Shown here: positions 12,097-24,500 of the stretch, piece after piece
How positions within the stretch are numbered: position 1 is the stretch's first letter
Layout of the letters: every line of letters begins with the position of its first letter
DNA from: Brachycybe producta
Lineage: Eukaryota; Arthropoda; Diplopoda; Playtdesmida; Andrognathidae
Length of the DNA: 64,000 nucleotides
Reading direction: 5' to 3'
Assembly (NCBI GenBank): GCA_036925085.1
Contig: JAUPFP010000043.1
Location: forward strand, 694,632 to 758,631
The notes under the pieces: generated by a model
Told to the model about the DNA's origin: nothing
The model's input: the letters and a program-made list of their open reading frames with translations, nothing else
Database searches by the model: none
Position numbers and translations under genes: made by a program

Positions 12097-12406
12097 TAGG
12101 GCTCGGATTTTTATGCAATATCTAGCAAATGTTTCTCCATCTGTGGCCCAAGAGTCAGTCCATTGTAAAGTAACAATCTCCTATTTAGATCAACCAACAA
12201 GTATGGCTTTTTCTTTTTTTAAATTTAAAAACACTGCTTAAAGGCTAGAATTCTTGGTTGACAAATGATAGTAGCTCTAACCAGCCTTTTTCATTGTAAA
12301 AAAAGCATAATTGCAGTTTCTTTTTTAATGATGACGAATAAGCCTACATTTTGGGCCGCAAATTGAGAAATATTTGCTTGGTATTTCATAAAATATCTGG
12401 GCCCTA
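12097..12406. mobile_element. hAT-like MITE family J, copy 1
   Basis: Ends TAGGGCTCGGATTTTTATGC and ...CTGGGCCCTA. The same family is at 38899-39178 (with a perfect 8-bp duplication) and 58420-58745. The target duplication of this copy is no longer clear. Confidence 0.75.
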
Positions 12407-12969
12407 ATTATTGTTAATATTATTTGATTGGGTTAATCGAAATGAGATTCTTCTTCCATTGTGAAAAATTTCTTCGAAAGCAAATATGGGTCCTCCTCCT
12501 TTATAATAACATTTATTTGTGTGTGTTTCTAATATGTGTGTCTCTCGTCAATTAAGTTACCCATTATGTCTAATAAATGAATAGAAATGCATACATTCAT
12601 TCATTCTCTCTCTCTCTCTCGAATGAACAAAAAAAATTATCAGTTGTGATTGCAAATCTCGTTATTATTACGGTTCGTCATGCACCAGTTTTTCGAATAT
12701 ATGGTTGCCATGGAAACGAAGAGCCAAACGGTTTTCTCATGTGTGGTTTGTTTATATTATGTAAAACACATAGACGTAACAATGATTTTTTAGACGGATC
12801 CATTCGATCAGCGTCATTAATCAAAATATGATATATGCAACAACAAAAAAATATATTAACGAAATCTGTGTCAGTATGTATTTTAATACAACCAAATGGA
12901 TCGATACTTAAGAAGAAATCAATTAATTTATGGGAATAAAAAGTTTTTTTTTTAAATATATTTATTAAG

Positions 12970-13173
12970 TGTTTAGAAACTAGAATGGTAGCTCTGAATC
13001 ACTTAATAGCGTTTTCATATTGACATCTTTAAATTAAATTGAAAGTAAAATTTAAAAAATATTGACTATTTAAAGTTGGGTCATTTTTAACTAACATAAA
13101 ACGCTTATTTTGAAAGATATCACATCATGAGGAATGTGTGAATGTGTGATTGAGCCACCCTTCTAGTGTATAA
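12970..13173. mobile_element. MITE family D, copy 2
   Basis: Ends GTTTAGAAACTAGAATGGTAG and CCACCCTTCTAGTG, with the same GATATC-containing arms as copy 1. Confidence 0.7.
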
Positions 13174-13944
13174 ATCACTTAAAAGTTTTGCTCATGAAAA
13201 CAAATAACCACAGTTCCAGAGGCGTTTACACTTTTTAAAGTGTTTCATTTTCGAAATGAGCTTTTAATGACACTCTTTAACAATTTATGGAAACGCAAAC
13301 CTACATAAAAATTTATTTATGAAATATGATGTCATAAATAGTAAATTGAACCGAAGCTAATACAACATATCAAACTCAACAACTATAAATTGACGACTGT
13401 TAATACATCTTATCAGAAATTGACAAATTATTCTCCACTTTAGACGCCATTTATTGAATATTTCCTAGAATGTACCGGTAATTAAAATAACTAGTACTAT
13501 AATAATTATGTTGCAGAGTTATGCGTTTTTCATTCGGAGACTGTTTGAACGCTACAATTCTTACAGTGTGGGTTATTACACAGCACTATAACCTAATCCG
13601 ATAGAATTGTCGATATGGGACACACACTTCTACTGGAATAAGTATTAGTGCTTTGTAATAAGCCCAAATTACTCCTAAGTTAGTAGAGGTAAGGATACCG
13701 AGTTTGCAACTTGAGGCCTCATTACAGAAAAAAGTCATATAATTGTGACAGTTATACCGTGCGTTATTATAGTATGTCTGTCATATTATGTTTTTGTACA
13801 CTAATCAATGGCAGAGGCAGTCATATGACAATATTTGTCATAATAATAATTTTTAATTTGCTTTTGTGTCTTTTACAAGGTTATGACCTTGATATGACAA
13901 TTTACTGTCATATGACAGTCTTATTCCTTTTCTGTACTGTGGCT
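13174..13944. repeat. Gene-free stretch with repeat family CC
   Basis: About 13735-13925 shares TGACAGTTATA, TGACAATATTTGTCATAATA and related words with an inverted copy at about 34560-34865. Both contain several TGTCAT/ATGACA inverted words. The rest is AT-rich without recognisable content. Confidence 0.6.
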
Positions 13945-14359
13945 AGGCTTCCCACCTGTGGAGGACAGTCCTCCATTCGGAAGAACTGTCCTCTGGCCAG
14001 GAGCATCTTCCACGAACGTATTTTAAGTTTTTATAAAATTTATTGTGTGGAGGACATGTTTGCCTTCGTGGGGGATGGTCCTGGCCAGAGGACAGGCAAT
14101 TAGAAAACGGGACGCGCAGAAGTTGGCTCCGCCCTTTTTATGACGAACGCAACTTCTAATTGGTTGGTTATGTAGTATGACATTATATGCTCCGCCTTTT
14201 TCAACGTCGAACCACACAACAAACCAATTAGAAGTTGCCCCGGTCGTCATAAAAAGGGCAGAGCCAACTTCTGCGCGTCCCGTTTTCTAATTGCCTGTGG
14301 CCAGAGGACATTTCTGCCGAGTGGAGGACTGTCCTCCACAAAGGAAGAAAAAGGTGGCA
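13945..14359. mobile_element. Palindromic MITE family M, copy 1 (split by B copy 2)
   Basis: Arms carry GGCTTCCCACC, GTGGAGGACAGTCCTCCA and TCCTGGCCAGAGGAC. Copy 2 at 44897-45114 is uninterrupted. Here a family B element is inserted in the right arm with an exact 9-bp duplication. Confidence 0.9.
14092..14298. mobile_element. Foldback MITE family B, copy 2, with 9-bp TSD
   Basis: A 207-bp palindrome ACAGGCAATTAG...CTAATTGCCTGT. The 9-mer GGCCAGAGG occurs on both sides (14083-14091 and 14299-14307), while the empty sister copy of the host MITE has a single version. This fixes the element boundary and the 9-bp target duplication. The centre carries a degenerate form of the CRE word. Confidence 0.95.
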
Positions 14360-15029
14360 ACTCTTAATTGTGGTCCCTTATTTTCTAAGACACTTTCAAA
14401 GTCTATCTTAATTCTTTTGCATTTTAGAATTTATATTTGAATTCTAGCCTCTTAAATAGTCTCTCATTGATAGAAAAATCCGAATCATTCTTTTTGGTCT
14501 TAATAATATGATTCCAAGAATCAAAATTGTCAAAAATATTTATTATCAGGAATGTCTGAAAATAAATATTAATTCTTGTTTTCAGTAATTCATGCAAGTT
14601 CTCAGATTAGTCCTGAATTCTAATAAAAATTATGATTTATGGTTTCAATTTATTTTTTGTTTGTTATAAGAAGGAAATAAATAGATTTAAAAAAAAAATA
14701 ACTGACATTGTTTAGGTCTGAATGTGTCATATGGACTTAATATATATATGTCTGTGTTCTTTTGTTTAATTCTGTGTAATAATGTTAGACTTTTAATTAT
14801 ATGAATAGCATGTCCAACGGAAACTGCATAAATCTATTGAAATGCTTTTGCTTATGCTTTTTTTTGATCATGTCGAAATTTCTAAACAAAAATGAATAAA
14901 AACCACACAACCAAACATTTCCCGGATAAGGTTCTAGTTTTTTTTTACCATACAGGTAAATGTAGGCTTATTTGAAATGACATTTTTTTTTAGCTCGTTT
15001 GTGATAGATAGGTGGATAGATAGATAGAT

Positions 15030-15064
<35 letters not shown>

Positions 15065-15503
15065 AACAACATCCTTAACAGTTTCAAATATTTTATTTAT
15101 TTATTTATCCATATGTCAACAACCGAAATAACCCCCCTCCCCCTCCAAATTTAAATTGGAATTTAGAATAAATTAAAATTAATATTAAAAAAAACATGGT
15201 GTGTTCTCTCGTCTACATATTATCACTCATGTGGCAACTAGAATGTAACCAAGGTTATTTTTTTTTACTTTCTTTGCTTGTTTTCGCTTCATATTTAGAA
15301 CAGTATTTTTAATTATTTTTTGTTAAAAAAAACCTCATTTCAACTTGCTAATTGTAATTCTATGAGCACAAATATTTATGTTAACATTGTTTTAAACGTT
15401 TTTTTTATTTATTTATTTTATATTTATTTTATTCTATAATAGAAAATTATTAGTTGTTGCATCAAAACCGGAATCCATCAACATTGATTAACGTTGTGAC
15501 GTC
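14360..15503. other. Gene-free stretch upstream of gene 1
   Basis: AT-rich, with a GATA/GA microsatellite at about 15004-15062. The last 60 bp presumably contain the 5' UTR and promoter of gene 1; no TATA box could be assigned with confidence. Confidence 0.4.
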
Positions 15504-15504
15504 A
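15497..15504. promoter_or_regulatory. CRE-type palindrome overlapping the gene 1 start codon
   Basis: The full CREB/ATF palindrome TGACGTCA ends on the A of the proposed ATG. The sequence is seen directly; a regulatory role is inference only, because the same word is widespread in the local MITEs. Confidence 0.3.
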
Positions 15505-15564
15505 TGAGACGAATCACAACTAATTGCTGGCCTTTGGTCGCCATCTTCTCGTTTTTATTTACTG
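15504..15564 (+). CDS. Gene 1 exon 1: signal-peptide start
   Basis: Encodes MRRITTNCWPLVAIFSFLFT plus the first base of the next codon, followed by GTAAGT. The donor is phase 1 and fits the phase-1 acceptor CTTTTAG at 22816, where the joined peptide continues VCCVVVGVVESA. This is too short to be found as an open frame. The 7.25-kb distance to exon 2 is filled with mobile elements. Confidence 0.65.
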
Positions 15565-18500
15565 GTAAGTAGTAACCATTTTAAATGTCAGAGATGTCGA
15601 AATGTTTTAAAAAACTATAATTTAGTAGGTGAAATAATGCTAAATGTATTTTTTATTGATATCTTTCAAAAAAAAAAAAAATAATGCTAGTTTGAAAATA
15701 ATCAAATTTCACAGAATTTGTTGCAACAAAAGTTGACGTGAAAAACGAAAATTTACAGCAGATTCTATCAACTTTTTAAGAGGCTAACATCGCAAAATTA
15801 CTTTGAAAAATCTCCACAAACATAGACTCGAAAAAAATGTTAATTTTTAAAATACACAACAGTCGCGATGGCAATATGTTTATTTTTCATATTTAAAGTT
15901 GTCAAATATTAAGTTTTCAGAGTGCAATGTGCGCACCTTAAATATATGCTGATCGAGTGATAGAATGACAAAAAAGTTTCAAATAGTTTTTTAAATTGTT
16001 AAGTGCGGTTGGTTCTATTTTAATAGAACCGCACTTAACAATTTAAAAAAACTATTTGAAAATCGCGAATTTCTAACTCTTATGTTACCTCCATTGAGTA
16101 CGCCAACGTAAGCAAAAAACAGCTATTAAAATGTTCGTAAAAATACCTAAAAATAATTTTTTTAAACAGTGAATTCAACACGTGCTGAGTTTTCTGTTTT
16201 TTTTTTGTCTTATTTACGCCCAGTACTCAATGGCATAAGAGTTAAGAGTGCGCGATTTTAAAGTGCACATTGCATTTTGAACCCTCAAAATTAGACAACA
16301 AATTGTTTAAGAAAAGTAATATTAGTTGTTCATCTGTATTTCAGCACCACGCAGTTACAAATTGTGACATTTTTTTGGTAGATTTTTCCCCCTTTAAGAG
16401 CTTCCTGAAGTTAAAATTATTATTTGAGATTTTTCATATTTTACGCTCTAAAATGGTAGTTTTGGGAAAATAATTAATTTCACCTTGATTTTTTCATCCT
16501 AATATAGGGTGTCCCAAAGAAGTATGCACACTTTTTGTTGTTAACTTGCCATGTTTATTTTCTTAAATTTAATTTTATAATTAAGATTAAATGTTCCAAT
16601 AAAGATTAGATATGAAAAGCATTGCATGTTTTATGTTTAAATGAGGCAATTATTCTGACATTATGCTGACATTGGTAAGAAAAAAAAAGTGATCTGAAAA
16701 CATCAAATAAACATATTTATCTCTTGGAATTGTGCAATAATTCTCTTTTGATTTCTCGTTATAATTATGTAAATAGGAAGAAATCGAAAGGAATTGTCAC
16801 ACAATTACAAAGAGATACGTTAATTGTTTGTTTGCAGATCAGTTTCTTACCGATGTCTTGATGAGAATTTATGACATTTTGAAAATTTGAGATACTGCCA
16901 CATTTTTAAATATAAAACATGCAATTTATATCTAATCTTTATTGTAACATTTTACTCTTAATTATAAAATTATTAAATTAAATTTAAGAAAACAAACATG
17001 GCAGTTATTAACAACCAAAATGTGTATTACATTTCTGGACCACAATGTATATTCCTTTAAATTAAAGTACATTGTGAATTTTGTGGTATTTTATGTTTTC
17101 AGTTGTTTTTTTTTCTTCAGAGAGTTTTTTTTTTCGGACTCTAGAAAGGCCTTTACAGGTTATTGAACGACACCTGTTAGGACCACTGTCATTTGCCAAT
17201 ATTTGGCAGCATATTTTTGTGTATATTTATATGTTTTAATATACACACTATGTGTGTAATGTATATTATGTGGTCATATTATTGGTCTGGCTTATGTCCA
17301 GCTCTATTGTTACAGCTAATTCAAGCGAAAACGTTAAATATATTTATTCACCGACGATACAACAAGTATTGCACGCTATGGAACAATTATTTCTTTTTCA
17401 ATACAAGTAGTATAAATGCATTTTTTTACCCTTTGTACACCAAATGGAATTATTGTTCACTGAATTCTAATAATAATTGTAACGCGCCCATCGCGTAACA
17501 AAATACAGGGTGTCCATAAATGTCATTGAATTATGTACCCGTAGTTAGGTTGGTTATGGATATATAATCAATCCTGGCTTGACAATCTAAAAACTGATTG
17601 TGTGGTGGATTTCTTTTATTCGATACAAGTTTTATTGCACTTGAAACTTGGCTTCGACTTTCTGTTCACTGTGTTCAGCCAGAAATCCGCCTCAATCTTT
17701 TTGGTGAATTTGCAAGAATGTTTAGGTGCTTAGCTATGATAGGAACATGAGCAATTAGTTAAAAAAAATAACAAACAAAAAAAACAAGCTTTGTCAACGA
17801 ACAAATTCAAAAGAAAATCAAAGCAAAAAACATTAAGCCAGAAGTGATCTTGTGACATGCCAGCTTTTGAAAATTTCTTGACGATAAATTCAGTGAACGA
17901 TGGATTGAACGTGGATCTGATATATTTGTCACATCTGTTTGATTTAATTGTCCGTTACACTAAATGTATGTCCATTTCGCGTTTTGCGTCAGGCCAATTT
18001 ATGTTTCATTTCGTGAAAATGGACATAGATTTCGTGTAAAATGGACAATTACACCAAATGGATGCGACATATTCAACTCAGTACACCTGCAATCAGCTCG
18101 AGAGCCATGTGGCAGAGTGGATAATTCCCAATCATAAGTGGTTGTCATTTATACAAGGTTTAGACAAATCATAGTCAAATTGAATTTGTCCCAAAACAGA
18201 GTATGTACTGGAAGAGAATTAGATGGTCGAAATAACATTTGGAAAAGAAAAACCACGAATATGCATCAGTTCTTGCTTTTAATTCTTTAATAAGCATTGG
18301 ATGGCCATGTGTACTTATGGTGGGGATTTCTAGTAAGAATTCCATCTAACAATGTCCTCGACTTCTTTGCAGCTTGCAAAACGTTCAAAAAGTGCAAGGC
18401 TTTGCTCAGCTCTACGTTTTGCCAATGATTCCCACTGAAGTTTGTCTAGCATAGTAGCATGAAGGTTACACAGCATGTGATAATTCAATTTAGGGCACTG

Positions 18501-21500
18501 TGAATGGGAAATGTTCTCAACTATGCCTAGAAACAGTTGAAGATGTAAAAAAGCTATAAGGGGCTGCTTTACTGACTTCCAACCATCAAAATGGTAGAAC
18601 TTGTCCTAGAAGAACATGGGAGAAATATTAAAATATATGAAGGTGGACCGGGGGAAGAGCGTAGAGAGATGCCTTTGAACTAGCATGCATAGGGATTTTA
18701 TAGGTCTCCAATCTTGTTCAGACACACTGAAGGCCCTCCCGTATCAACTTTCCCAAATCTCAAGGGTCACTTTATCATCTTATTGGGCCATCACAATAAT
18801 AATAATTCTTGAAAAGTTGACCTAGATTATTAATTTTTAATTATGTTTTCGGTTATTTGGAAGACAGTTTTTTTTTTGACATTTTAATATCACATAAAAC
18901 TCACTTATGAAGGTTTGCGTGAGAGGCTCCGTTGTGAAATAATAATGTCTAAAAAAATCTATTACTAATATTATACAGGATGTCACAGATGTATATAGTC
19001 ACCTATTGGCAGTAATTGATTAAATGCATTGTGCTTTTAATTAATATCGATATATTATTTAAAATGGCCAAGGAAAATGACAATTAACAAATTGTTTTTA
19101 TCACTTTTATCTTATATTCGTGACCAGTTTTCATTTGATTTTTGTCTAAAATGGCTCTAATTAGATTTTTTTTTAAATTTTATATGAATTTCATTTCAAA
19201 TTCATTTAATTATTTTTATTTAAACGATTATATATAAATGTGGGCCATTTTTATTAAGGATAAAATAATCAAGGTCAACTGGCCAAGAAAGCAAGATAAA
19301 AACTTTTTAATCTAGTTTTAATTTTAATTACTAAATTATGCAATTAGTAATTATTATGAAGTTATGTAACGTCAATTAACTTAGAATTTGGTGTAGAGAA
19401 TTCAAGTTAAAATTTTGTTTAGTATGTGAATTCACTGAATTGGGAAGAGGAAGATGGAGGGATTTTAGGCAAAAAAAAAAAAAAAAGGGGGGGGGGGGGG
19501 TGGGTTTCATTTAAGGTGCCCATTTTATTATTAATCTATTGTTACCTTTCCTATAATAATTGTACATTATATTATTTTTCTAAGGTAAAAAGCAATCATC
19601 TGACAAATGTTTAGGATGCACGCAATAGAGAGAGAAGGTTTTCTCGGGCTTTTTCAACGTGCTAACATGATTTTTCACGGAAAGACACATTGTCCTCATA
19701 ATTATTATTATGGCCACGATTTCGTGAGCAGATTTTTTTTATTGTTGTTTTCATGACCCCCATATAAGGGTGAAATTAGTCATATATTTATCCCTACCTC
19801 ATCCACTTTCCCCAACTTAATTCCGTAGGTAAATCAACCCTCCCCCTCCAAACCTCACACCTTATAAATTAACTAAAAAAAAACTAAGGCTGAAGTTGAA
19901 GAAGGAAACTTAGCACTTGAACTTCAATTGCAACCTTCTGAGGAGGGTTCCCACATAGAAAAATTCTTGAACGAAGATATACTCAATAAAAAGTTTTAGT
20001 TGTGTAAAATTTCCTAATTGAATTTGGGCCTAAATTGCAGCAATTAAGAGTTTTTAGCTCTTTCCTATTAAATATATTTTGATTTGAGTAAATTTACGGG
20101 AAGGGGGGGGGGGGGGGGGAAACTCGAGAATTTGTTATAAACTAGAACAGTAAATGAAGGTGCTAAAATATTTTTCATGACCATTAGCTTCAAAAACTTT
20201 TTATGACGGTTTGAGAAAATTTATTTTTTTCCAGTTAAGAAAAAAACAAAACAATATCCTCAAATTGCCATAAAAAGTTCATTTTGGAAGATACCGTCAT
20301 AAAAATAATTTTTAAAATTACTGACGTTTAATTCTTACTTAAATTTAATTGTAGTTTTTAAAGAAATTTATAAAAAAATTGCTTCTGAAAAAATGAAGCA
20401 AGCCAGCCTACTACACAGGCAATTAGAAATGGGGACATACAGAAGTTGGCTCCGCCCTTTTTATGACGACTGGCAACTTCTAATTGGTTTGTTGTGTGGT
20501 TCGACGTTGAAAAGGGTGGAGCATGTGACGTCAGACTACTTAACCAACCAATTAGAAGTTGCCAGTCGTCGTAAAAAAGGCGGAGCCAACTTCTGTTTGT
20601 CCCGATTTCTAATTGTCTGTCTTACAGTCTGCATAAGACATGTTCCAGATGCCTAGTTTGACATGTTTTAGTCATCGAATTTAGCCTCTAACCAGCGTTT
20701 TTTTTACAGGCAAGTGTGCTCAGCAGAATACTGTCCTTTGCCCCACCCTTTTATGAGCGTCAGACCAAATATCAATCAATTAGAAATTGAAAATGGCGGG
20801 GCATGTGACGTCAGAGCAAATAACAAACCAATTAGAAGTTGCCGTTCTTCATAAAAGGGGCGGGGCAAACGAATGTGCTGATTGTGCTGAGCACACTTGC
20901 ACTGTGCATTTTTTTTTTGTTGAGTGAAAAAACGTATTTTTATGGTTAAATAACAAAAGTATTAAAGAAATCTTTTGTTTTAAATCCCAGACGTTTGTTT
21001 TAAAACGAAATTTTTGGTCTCAACCCCTCTGACGTCACAAACTCCAAGTTAAAGGTGCTTCAACTATAACATTGGTTGAACTGAACTAGGTGGTCCATCA
21101 CGACCTACACAAACGCCTAAATATGATAATAATGTTGTTATACTGTAACAACAAAAGAAAACAATAGAAGGGTACATCATGAAGAGGGTGGTGGAAGATT
21201 TTTTTGTGTGTTGTGTCTACGTGGGTTGAATTTACAAATGATGACGAAATGAATCGAATGTATAGATTCATACATAGTTTACTGAGAAATAACATTTCTA
21301 AAAAACACACACACATAGAGAGAGAGAGATTTAGGTATATTATAGTAAATCTCTGGTGAAAGTGTTTGCATGACAATAGAAAATCGATTTCCATCAGGTA
21401 CTTATCAAAGTTATGACACCTCCCTCAATATATATTCGTTATATTATTACAGGTATAAGAGGGGGTGAGGATGGGGGAGGTATAGTTATTGACAATAGAT

Positions 21501-24500
21501 CAGGATGGGGAATGAATGGGGCCGAGCCCCTCACTCACCCAGTGAGTGGAGTGCTTGACTTCCTAGGATTATGGAGTCAGGCCAATGTACTGGCGACGGA
21601 TGATTATTATGTATATTGTGTGTGATCACAATAACTTAGTAATATCTCATTGACCAGTGACCACCCCTAAAATTGTATACATGTTTCTAAAAAATGGTAA
21701 AATACAGTGTGATTACAAAAAATCAGTACTTGAACCAAATATTTTTTTAAGAGTCTTTAAGAGGTTTCTTCTTTTGAAATCATTGAAGAAAGTAGTGACT
21801 CTTGTCTAGACAAAGGAAACTTAAAAGTGTGGAACTGAATGAAAAATTCATAAGAAATTTTTCATGTCACTATGTTAATATGCAAAGAGTTCAACAACAT
21901 TTTCACCCTTAATACCTTGCACACCTTAATAACTTGTTTTTTTTTTTAAAAAATTGGTTTCCCCTAGACTTTTAGAGGTCATGGCAATATTGTTCTTATA
22001 AACAATGAAGGGGAAACTTAAGTTAACTAGTAGTGTAGCCCGTCCTAGAACGGTTTATCTTTAATTGAAAATTGAGGAGCCCGTCCTAGAGCAGTTTATC
22101 TTTAACTTAAAATTGAACAGCCCATCCTGGGACGGTTTATCTTTAATTTAAAATTGAAGAGCCCGTCCTGGGATGGTTTATCTTTAATTTAAAATTGAAG
22201 AGCCCGTCCTGGGATGGTTTATCTTTAATTTAAAATTGAAGAGCCCGTCCTAGGACGGTTTATCTTTAAGGGCGGAGCGCCCATAATCCCTTAAAGGAGT
22301 ATTAATTAGTAAGTCAACCAGAAAAAAATGCACTTGAGTCTTTATAGGGCTATGATAGGATGCGTTTTCCACCTTTGAATTCTAGCCTCTAACCAGGTTC
22401 TGCAACTGAAAAACGCAATTTTTCGTTTATTTATAAATTTCTGTTATAACAAAATATTTTGTGGGTTCACTGATAGCTACGCCACTGTGGTCACCCTTGA
22501 GCCTTCTAGATTTTTCATAACATAAAGATATTCTTTTGTTTCCGAATGCACCCATTGGTTTCAATGTATAATCCCTGGACCATTTTCAAAAACACCAATA
22601 GTTTCACCCAATGTGCAAGAATACTTGCAATCTTTTGGAAATCTCCAATAACATACCCACTGAATTTTACAAATATATTTCTCAGTAATTATTTGCTGTT
22701 TAACTTATTAATGTATTCAGGTTATTTCAATATAAAATTATTGTAAATTCCATAATTTGTATTTGTTATTATGTATAATGTGTCAAAAGCAGTTTTTTCT
22801 TCAATTTTTCTTTTAGTCTGTTGCGTTGTCGTTGGTGTGGTCGAATCAGCCGAACCATGTCCACCCGAAAAACTACAAACATGCTTGGATATGGCCTACA
22901 AATATCTGGAAAATGATCGGTTTACATTTCCAACAACTAAAGCGGACGTTGAAGAAGTTTGTGGTTCTTGGAGTAAATTTCTCGACTGTATTGAGGGTTA
23001 TGTAGCTGATTGTTTGGACGACAGAGAAAAGAACGACTTCAAACAAGCTGTCGGAAGCATACTGGACAGTGTACGAAATCTTTGCAGTGATCCAGATTAT
23101 CAAGAACGTAATATAAAAGAATATTTTGAAATACTGCTTCTCCTCCTACACCTCGTTTTTTTTGGTATATTTCATAACTGAACCAAAAAAAATTGTTTGC
23201 AGAATATTTTCAACATGCTGATTGCATCAAAAGGACGTGTACAGATAATGCTTATTGTGGTCGCTATTATAAACAGATGACCAGACAAGTTTCACAAGAT
23301 TTTGATACAAATGATCTTTGCTGGTAAGTTGGTTTGTATGATGACCGTTACCAGTAGACTTGCCACCCGTCTTCCTTTGTGGAGGACAGTCCACCATTCG
23401 AAAGACATTCGAACATTTCTTAAGAATGGAGGACTGTCCTCCACAAAGGAGGACAGGCCTGCTTCAAACGGATCACTTTGTGGTGCCACATTAAGTGGTC
23501 GTTTTAGTAGACCATTGATTACATAAGGGGTGTTCACACGAGCCACTGCCACCATGTTTTTTTGCACTGCAGTGGCAATGAGTGGTTGAATCCGGCCATA
23601 GATAGCGACCACTGCCCTGTTTGTCAGTGATGATCCAGTCCAGGTCATACCAGTGGCTCGTACTGACAGCCTTCCATTTTCTATGGTGGTTCGTGTGAAG
23701 CTAGCTGGTGTCAACCACTTTGTTGCACATCAAAGTGGTTGTATGAAGCTGGCTTTAGATAATGCCTCCAAAGAGATCTAGACAGTGTTGAAGAGTGGTG
23801 CTCTGAGTGGCATTTACAACTGAATAGGAGTAAATGCAATGTTATGCGAGTTTCCCGAAAGCGAGAATCGTTCATGGCATATTACACAATGGGAGATGTT
23901 CAGCTAACCCATGTTGATACCATCAAATATCTTGGCTTAACCTTGTCCAAGGACATGCTTTGGAAAGATCATATTACCAAAGCAGTTGCCAAAGCTAACC
24001 AAAGGCTGCGGTTTGTCCAACGCACCCTTAAACATTGTAAAGAAAATGTAAAGAAGGTCTGTTACTTTACCCTAGTTAGACCTATCTTAGAATATTGTTC
24101 CCCAATTTGGAACCCATTTAGAAATAATCTAAAACAAGAAATAGAAATGGTGCAGCGTAGGGCTGCAAGATTTGTAAAGAGACGGTATGCGTATACTGAC
24201 AGTGTATCGTCTATGCTCCAAGAGCTAGAATGGGAATCATTAGCAGGCCGAAGAAATGAGCAAAGCCTCGCTCTTCTGGGATGTTTGCTGTCTTGTGATA
24301 ACATTACCCTGCTTAATGGTTTACTAACTAGAAATCCTCGTAAAGGTAGATTTGGGCATTCAAAAACTTTCAAAGAATTAATGGCTAGGACTGATGCATA
24401 TTTTTGGTCTTTTCTTCCTAATGTTATTAGACTATGGAATTCTCTTCCTGTGAATAGTTCTTTGTTAGGACGATTTCAATTTCATGATGATGTCTTATTT

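Noticed and set aside
20393-20656. Open frame spanning MITE B copy 3
   Set aside because: The same peptide pieces recur at 2374 and 33336 only because the palindrome recurs; no splice or conservation support.
21413-21625. 70-codon frame after a TTACAG
   Set aside because: It has an acceptor-like start but no matching donor or phase with gene 1 exons and no recognisable domain.
22037-22271. CRISPR-like array
   Set aside because: The repeats are contiguous with no spacers, in a eukaryotic intron; it is a minisatellite.
22771-22816. ATG 22771 as the start of gene 1
   Set aside because: Possible but less likely: the sequence between it and 22816 looks like a polypyrimidine tract and acceptor, and a distant exon joins there in phase. 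Kept as an alternative.
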